64,000 bases of DNA from Polytrichum commune (Eukaryota; Streptophyta; Polytrichopsida; Polytrichales; Polytrichaceae), in NCBI GenBank assembly GCA_950295325.1, contig OX485808.1:38770527-38834526 (forward strand). The letters run 5' to 3'. Below are positions 57,708 to 64,000 of the stretch, one piece after another. The stretch's first letter is position 1. The number at the start of each line of letters is the position of its first letter. The position numbers and the translations under genes were made by a program. The notes under the pieces are model-generated. The model was not told the DNA's origin, did no database searches, and was given only the letters and a program-made list of their open reading frames with translations.

Positions 57708-58030
57708 ATAATAAGTGCAATGTAGCGCGTTGAAAAGTTGCGAGACAAATCGAGAGAAAGTCCAAACAAAGAACACTGGAGCAGGACACAATGCAGGACA
57801 CTAAACGCACTCATCCAATACCGACCGGCAATGCACACCACGCTCACAATTACCAATTGATGAACACCAAACCCTGAGAAGCCGAGGAGAAGAAGGTTTC
57901 ACGAGAAAAATCAGCCACACCTGCCAATTAATCAGCTGCAGTAAGGAGGCTGCCTCCGGTTGATTACGAGAGGTAGAAAGCAAAAGAACATCCAGCGCAG
58001 CTGATGCGCATGCGACTTGCGACGAATGAC
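57470..58030 (-). repeat. Duplicated leader block upstream of arginase, with (CA)n between
   Basis: On the minus strand, CCTCCTTACTGCAGCTGATTAATT plus GGCAGGTGTGGCTGATTTT (around 57970-57905) recurs as CCTCCTTACTGCAGCTGATTAATT plus TGCCAGGTATGGCTGATTCT (around 57595-57530). Offset about 370 bp; weaker similarity extends to both sides. Each block ends in a good donor context (CAG|GTGTGG, CAG|GTATGG), so they may be alternative first exons of the arginase transcript. A (CA)n microsatellite at 57673-57703 separates them. Donor use is inference. Confidence 0.7.
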
Positions 58031-58509
58031 GAAGCTGTTCGAAGCGATTGAAGTGGGAATGAATGAGCGCGACGTAATTATGATTAGTGGGAGAGAATGT
58101 TGAATGAGAGGGATTGCGGAGTGGTGGTTTGCGATTGCGTCGTAGCGCGTGAAGGCTCGGGTTGCGTGAGGGATTTGATCAAGCTATGGAGCAGCTGCTG
58201 GTGTTGCTGCTAAAGCGTGCGGCTATGGCGGCCATGGCGGCCATGGAGGAGGATGAAAGAAGTGGATGAGGATGAAGGCGTGGCAGGATTGGCGATGCTC
58301 GCATGGGATGGATGGATGGATGAATGTAGAAGGGTTTGTATGAGTTTGAAGTTCGCCCGGGCATCGAGATCTTTTATATTATTATTGTCACACCATGCGA
58401 GGAAGGGGATAGGATCCAAGTAAACCGTATATCCCCAAGGCATGAGACGCATGATAATTGGACTCGAGAATACACGGCGGAAATGCACGGTATAAATAAT
58501 GAGCCTTAT
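58031..58509 (-). promoter_or_regulatory. Putative distal promoter of arginase
   Basis: More G+C-rich than the flanks, with GGCGGCCAT repeats at 58227-58243 and a GGAT(G) tract at 58308-58323. No gene seen. The limit with the transposon-rich DNA beyond 58510 is sharp in composition. Confidence 0.35.
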
Positions 58510-58720
58510 TCGGACACTTCATCTTAATTGATCACCTATATTTGGATGGTGTGTGTCATGTGGTTAAGTGTGGACCTAGGTTCAATAGTCAACATAAGGG
58601 GGGGGGGGCTGCATGGTGTTTTTCATAAACTGGAGCCAATAAATGTTCAGTATGGTAAACATATTCATAAGAAGGTGTTACAAGACGCAAAATTTTTACT
58701 CGCAAATTATTCTGTATGAA
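58510..58720 (+). mobile_element. Dispersed repeat family A, copy 5, shortened
   Basis: Reads ATCACCTATATTTGGATGGTGTG, GTGTGGACC, TAGGTTCAATAGTCAACATA and an 11-G tract at 58598-58608, then diverges. The central AAAGAGATTGGAC block is missing, suggesting an internal deletion. Confidence 0.55.
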
Positions 58721-59092
58721 AAGAGATTCTTCTCACGACCCGGCATATTTTATAGCTATAACACTTTTGACTTTGTGGATTCGTAGTCATAACGTGTGCG
58801 AGATCGAGGAAAAAATTCATAGTTTGGTGCTAAAATAGGTTCATATCACAGTCATAGATTCAAGAAGAAAAAAAAAATCATAACGTTGAGAAACATGGAA
58901 AACACCATAAAACTGAGAGTTAAGACATGTTTACCTTGTTTGTAGCAAGCAACCATCATGACATGGTGAGCGCTATGCTCGATATCGTACATGTGTCGCC
59001 CTACTACAAGCTAGAACAAGGCTCCTTGTGTACCTACTTCATCACTCCAGCTACTCGGTAGGTACCATGAGGATGCCTTGCTACAACTTGTA
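58721..59092. other. Intergenic DNA, nothing recognised
   Basis: No gene or repeat border seen. Confidence 0.5.
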
Positions 59093-59423
59093 ACAAAACT
59101 CCTTGCATGCAATATTTTCACATGGTATTTTTATGTCCCTATGGTAACCGTTTTGGTGATACTTTCTATGCATAAGTTTACAAGTATTGTCATCCCAACT
59201 TACTTTTTAGTTCATCCAAATGCCAAATATAGATACAAAGTTTGGTGTAATTTGCATCCTAACAAAATGTATGATTGAAATTTGGTTGGAAAAACACTTA
59301 GTAAGTGACAATAATTGCAATAATGTTAGGTAAACATTTAGTTTTGGTGACACCGCACTGGGGTTTCCAATTAGTATTGAGCAAGACAATTAGAATTGGT
59401 GACACTAAATACAATGTTTAGTG
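59093..59423 (-). mobile_element. TA-target MITE, inverted copy of 9165-9532
   Basis: The right end on the plus strand is GGTGACACTAAATACAATG then TTTAGTG, followed by TA at 59424-59425. On the minus strand the interior follows the 9-kb copy for about 300 bp. The opposite end (near 59091) is degraded and set by alignment, so that border is approximate. Confidence 0.8.
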
Positions 59424-60574
59424 TAATTCGCTTGAGATAAAACTCAAGGTTGAACTTTTGATATTTGATTTGATCTCATATTCTTGATGGAAAAAAAATT
59501 ACAATGTATCATTAGTTTGCATCTGTGTAGGAGGAGAAATAGCGGGGAATTATATTTTTCTTGCGAATAGAAAAAACTCTAAGGAGAATGCCAAAAATGG
59601 TTTTTTTTCCACGAATATGGAAATTGCTACAAACTTTGAAGCAATAAAGTTAGTGTAACACATAGTGGATTTATAGTTTAACCCAAAACCGCTCATCTGA
59701 AAATTTAATGCTTGGCTACAATAATTGTCAAAAAACTTATGAGGGTAATCAATCATAAGTTGCCACCACATAAACTTTAACTCCATTCGCTTAAAAAATG
59801 TAGATCTTAGCCATGTTGGCATTACATGACCCTAGTGAGCAGTTAAATGAACATGGTGGACTATGGATGCCTCGACCTTATCAAATGAATGTCCTATCCC
59901 ATCCCCACACCATAAGCTCTGCATGTCGTCGTAAACAACTACTTGTTTTGGAGCTTTTGATCAGTGACAACATGACAACTATTTAGTGTACCTTGACCTT
60001 GTTCTAAATTTGTTGGGTAGCACATTCCCAACCTTATCATGAGTGTACCTAGTGTATAAGCACAATATTATGCTCCCAAATTGGATGAATTCTTGAAGAG
60101 AATGATGTCTTGAAACAATCAACTTGTGATCTCATGTTAAGTGTAATATTGGATGGTGCAAGGTTATGCTCATCCATACCGACTCTTATTCCTTGTTAAT
60201 TGGTCATAGGAACATTGTCTTGACATATGTGATGCACTTTCTTCCACCCAAGTATGTGTTCACAACATTTACCATTGGGGAGGGCAAAGACATTGATTTC
60301 TATGATAGTTGGGAGATTATTTTCTTAAAGAAAATTTCCCACCTACATCGGGATCAAAGATCTTGAATTAGTCCATTTCGTATATTATTTTAGTATGAAC
60401 CAATAAGAAACTTATAAGGGTTGATTTTACTGCATCCCCGATTGTAGGACATGTTAGGAAATGAAATCCCATCCGATACGGTAAGTAAGCTTTAAATGGA
60501 AACTTTAAGCTTTGGACCCATTTCTCCTAGGACGCAAAACACACAGTTTGTGGGAAATGATTGGCAATTCCAAA
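59424..60574. other. Intergenic DNA, nothing recognised
   Basis: No gene or clear repeat border. Confidence 0.5.
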
Positions 60575-60825
60575 TCGAGTTAGTGGCCATTCAACTCATA
60601 ATTTTCGGAAGTTGTATGAAAATTTGATTCATTGTCAAAGCGAAGTTTCTCGGTGACGTCAAATGATCCTATAGGTCCCCTCCAATCATGTTGACAATTG
60701 AACCTAGAATGGTTAACACATTTGGAGCACATAGTCCAATCTCTTATAGACATGTGTTTTTTTATGTCCATTCTTACATCCACACCGAAGCACACACCAT
60801 AGGCCCAAATATAGTTGTTCAATTA
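60575..60825 (-). mobile_element. Dispersed repeat family A, copy 6
   Basis: On the minus strand: TATATTTGGGCCTATGG, CGGTGTGGATGTAAGAATGG, AAAACACATGTCTATAAGAG, ATTGGACTATGTGCTCCAAA, TAACCATTCTAGGTTCAATT, GTCAACATGATTGGAGGGG, CCTATAGGATCATTTGACG, then TTCGCTTTGACAATGAATCA. No nested insertion. It is the best-preserved copy of the left half. Confidence 0.75.
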
Positions 60826-62759
60826 GAAAAGTGATTGTAAATTTAAGCTTGCGAATGTGGCATGTGTTTGAGCTATGAATTGTGCAATTGTGGTATAGTA
60901 GGTAATATAGACCATTCTAACATATATCAAGGCCCAAATGAAATTGCATTGGCTCTACGATGTGTGCAATTAGGTTGCCTCTTTACCCATACAAATTACC
61001 TAGATGAATATGAGATCACAAAACTTACAACTTTGTTCATTCATCTGTATAACAACCATGGTAAAAGAAATATTCTTGTACTTTACTGTAGTAGTATGCA
61101 ATCCAAATAGTGTGGAATGTCAATAAATCAATGTGGGGCAACCTAATTGCATGTACCAATGTAGAATGGGCCCCAACCAACCACTTGGGACATGCCCAAA
61201 ACATTCATATAAATTCTGATTGGTCTAAACCAAAGCTTTGTTCAAGCGATCATACACCAAAAAATGCCCCATAGCAACGAAGATTCTTGACCCACCCATG
61301 TTGAAAATAATAGGGGGTTTAAAACCAATTGAGGCTAAAAACACCCTCACCATGGCAGGAGGCACACCATTGCAAAAACATGGGCCAAGACCCACTTTGT
61401 CCCATGTGATAATTATGAACCTTTGCCGATCCAAATGCGCTCTAACGAGACACACACTAAATACGTTTCCAATACCTACAACAACTCTCGCTAAAGCATG
61501 TGAATCTCAACTAATGTGCAATCATAATTTCGAAGCCATTTGAGCTGCAGCTTGACTTTCATATGATGTGAGTCACATGGTGTTCAACATTCTTGAATGT
61601 ACTCGCAATTCACATGAGTAAAATATGAATCAATGGTCAAGTGTGTGTAAATTGACACTGCCCTTTCAGGGAATCAACAGTCGACCTAGTACGTAATATT
61701 GGAAACGCATTAGGCTTGACTCATAGGCGTTGCTTGGGTCACCGAACGTGGAAGTTGGAGGTGCAACCAAACTTGACATTGACACATATAACTTATGTCA
61801 TGGACACAAGCGCAAGTGTTCACTTGCCACCCACAAAAAGGTGCATATGACTTCATAAATTAGTAAGATTGACCAAGTTTCATGACCTTTACTTAATGAT
61901 ATTTTAACTTATTTAAACGATTTCCTGATATATCTTGACACTTTCTATTGCAATGATCTTCATAACAACAATTTCATGGGATTTAGTATTTCAACTGCGC
62001 TAAAGTACCTTCCGAACCCTCAAAGAGCGTGAGCAGTAAGCAGTGCCTTGTAGACAAGGGCACTCCATTTTGATGATAATTATGTAGTAAAGTGGCATGC
62101 ATTGAAAATGCTTTCCGTATGAGTGAGAGGTTGATGTTGGCCCTAAAGTGTTATTTTGGCATCCTAATAAGTTAGAGAGCAATGGTTGACAAACAAATAT
62201 GCCTACTTACATTGATAGGATATGTCAGGTTTCCCTGCACTATTCGTGCTTTGAGAATGAACGATTGACTTATTAGGGCCACTTTACACTAGGGGTCGAG
62301 ACCGATTGTGTGTGTCATAAGGCTAGAATCTATGGTTCTCAATGGTGCAATTTTTGAAATCGGTCTCAACCACATTGCAAGTAAGGTGAAGTTGATTTTT
62401 TCATAGAAATTTTTAATTTGGAAAAGATTTTATTCGACGTGGTCTGAGCTCAAGCAAAGGGGTGCACCATTCTTAGAAGGCCAATTCTTAACCTCGAGAC
62501 CAAATTCATATTTGAATACAAAATCATTACTTTGAAATGTATGAGGTCGTTTGAATGATTGGAAATCTAAACATTTCCCTCTCTTCTTCTCTTCCCTTGA
62601 AGGCTTTATGCAACACCCTCCATTCTTCGGCCTCAAGGCCATTAGACATGGAAAAATGACCCTTGTTATAATCTTATGCTAATGGGTGTTTGGGACCAGC
62701 CTCAAGGCTAAATAGACAATGAACAAGGAGAATTGGCAACTAGTTATACTTGAACTGGT
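60826..62759. other. Intergenic DNA with an orphan Harbinger-like end
   Basis: No gene seen. Near 62276-62292 TTA-GGGCCACTTTACAC matches the terminus of the 45381 MITE, but no partner end was found. Confidence 0.5.
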
Positions 62760-62945
62760 TGAGTTTGAGAAATAACCAATGGGAGTTCATGACTTTAGGA
62801 AGATTACCAGTCGCTTTAGAGGGATTTGGAGAATATATCCCAATTTAATAAAGGAAAACTGAAAGATGTCAACATGTAAGCTATTGGACTTGAAAACGTT
62901 AGGATATCAACTGAATATGCCCAAAAATCTCCCTAGACATTACCA
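62760..62945 (+). repeat. Dispersed repeat, direct partner at 49235-49400
   Basis: Contains GAGTTCATGACTTTAGGAA, GAAAGATGTCAACATG, TTGGACTTGAAAACG and ATGCCCAAAAATCTCCC in the same order as the 49-kb copy. Confidence 0.7.
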
Positions 62946-63645
62946 ATAAGGTAGATGAGGCTAATTCAGTTAGCTTCCTTAATCGGACACTTTTTTTTTG
63001 GCTCCTAATTGGCGGTACAATTGCTTTAATTCGGTGGGCGAGTAATACATGGTGATTTAACCGTTGCCTTGATGATATTTGGGTTAGTCACCTTTTCAAT
63101 AGTTCAAAATACACCCACCATCCTTCATAATGAAGAGTGCTATGTACCGAGCTATAACTTTGATTTTATGTTACAAATTAATTACACCAAGGTGGGCAAA
63201 TTAGGAGGCGGCATGTGGCTATGAGGTGCCAATCAACTTGTATTATAGGTATTCTTTAATAGAAAAAATATTTCAACAACATTTTATCTTACATGTGACC
63301 ACTTTAGAGACATGACACAACCAATATTGACATTAAACTTAGATTTCACATGCAAAATATGTTAATGATGTTGTTCACTTAGTACACAACATTGAACGAG
63401 AAAAGAATTCCCCCCTATAACACCACATTAGAAAGTACGGAATCTTTGAATCCGGAGCCTAGATCAACACCTTTCTCAACTCCAAATTCAACGATTTCTA
63501 ATTCTTTTGTTCCGATTTGCTATCACTAACCTACTCAAACTTCTAACGCTCAAATCCAACGGCTGGATGATTCCACAGAGTTGGAGGTGTCCACATTAAC
63601 TTCCTATACCTTAGGGACTAAAAATTTCATTGAATCAACCTCAAC
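62946..63645. other. Intergenic DNA, nothing recognised
   Basis: No gene or repeat border seen. Confidence 0.5.
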
Positions 63646-63899
63646 AAGAAAACGGTAGAACCGTGAGGCTCTGTCCTTTATTATGAAAGACTACAATTGT
63701 AGTTGTCCACTTTGCTCATGCCAATCCATGGTTATTCACTATACCAAACCTTTCTTGGATTTTGGGCACCTTCTTCTCAAATACGGGTCAAGGATTGAAG
63801 CTACTCATTTATCACTAAAAAATTTTAAACTGAATAATCAAGAACTGCCAAAATAACTACAGTTATCTAGATTTCTTTTAATGCATTTTAGGGAGCAAT

Positions 63900-63947
<48 letters not shown>

Positions 63948-64000
63948 CCACATTAAATAAAGTGGACCAAAAATAACAAGAACAAGTAACGTCCAAGTGT
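63646..64000 (+). repeat. Dispersed repeat, direct copy of 13946-14288, cut by window end
   Basis: Same order and orientation as the 14-kb copy. An (AT)n(AG)n microsatellite at about 63901-63946 stands where the other copy has (CT)n. The element continues past the window. Confidence 0.85.

Noticed and set aside
62276-62292. Complete Harbinger-like MITE starting TTA-GGGCCACTTTACAC
   Set aside because: No matching inverted end was found downstream, so only an orphan end is noted.
1-64000. CRISPR array, prophage, bacterial operon, tRNA genes or organelle insertion
   Set aside because: No evenly spaced short repeats with unique spacers, no phage or bacterial genes, no cloverleaf sequence I could recognise, and no chloroplast or mitochondrial genes.

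Overview
This is nuclear DNA of a land plant. It holds spliced genes with GT-AG introns of roughly 90-1,260 bp, plant-type DUF789, Ppx/GppA, MATE and arginase proteins, AT-rich intergenic DNA, and many short non-autonomous transposons. Five clear protein genes in 64 kb suggest a compact genome. A bryophyte-grade plant such as a liverwort is my guess, but nothing here proves the lineage. I see no organelle, bacterial or viral segment, no CRISPR array and no tRNA gene.

Layout. 2-2942 (+): last five exons of a DUF789 gene that starts before the window. 4-19 kb: gene-poor, repeat-rich DNA with two small proline-rich ORFs (12.3 and 13.2 kb). 20.3-27.6 kb (+): a multi-exon Ppx/GppA exopolyphosphatase-family gene. 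29.8-30.4 kb (-): an intronless four-helix membrane protein I do not recognise. 31-50 kb: a transposon graveyard with a pogo/Tigger relic, a LINE 3' fragment and many MITEs. 50.6-53.8 kb (-): a three-exon MATE transporter. 55.7-56.8 kb (-): a two-exon arginase. 58-64 kb: more repeats. The genes do not look functionally linked; arginase and MATE are simply tandem on the minus strand.

Two themes stand out. First, many MITEs have ends fixed to the base by terminal inverted repeats plus target-site duplications, and several are nested, so their order of arrival can be read directly. The best case is 32.7-34.6 kb: a dispersed repeat is split by a foldback element with TTA target duplications, and each arm of that foldback carries a different TA-target MITE. 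Each arm therefore preserves the empty site of the MITE in the other arm. Second, all five clear genes have local tandem duplications of about 70-370 bp at or near them: at gene ends, across an exon-intron boundary, in the leader, or in an intron. Two copies of a retroelement with a 5S rRNA-like head (22.4 and 29.4 kb) are also notable.

All exon boundaries are read by eye from open frames and splice-site phase. No similarity search was run; family names rest on motif recognition.
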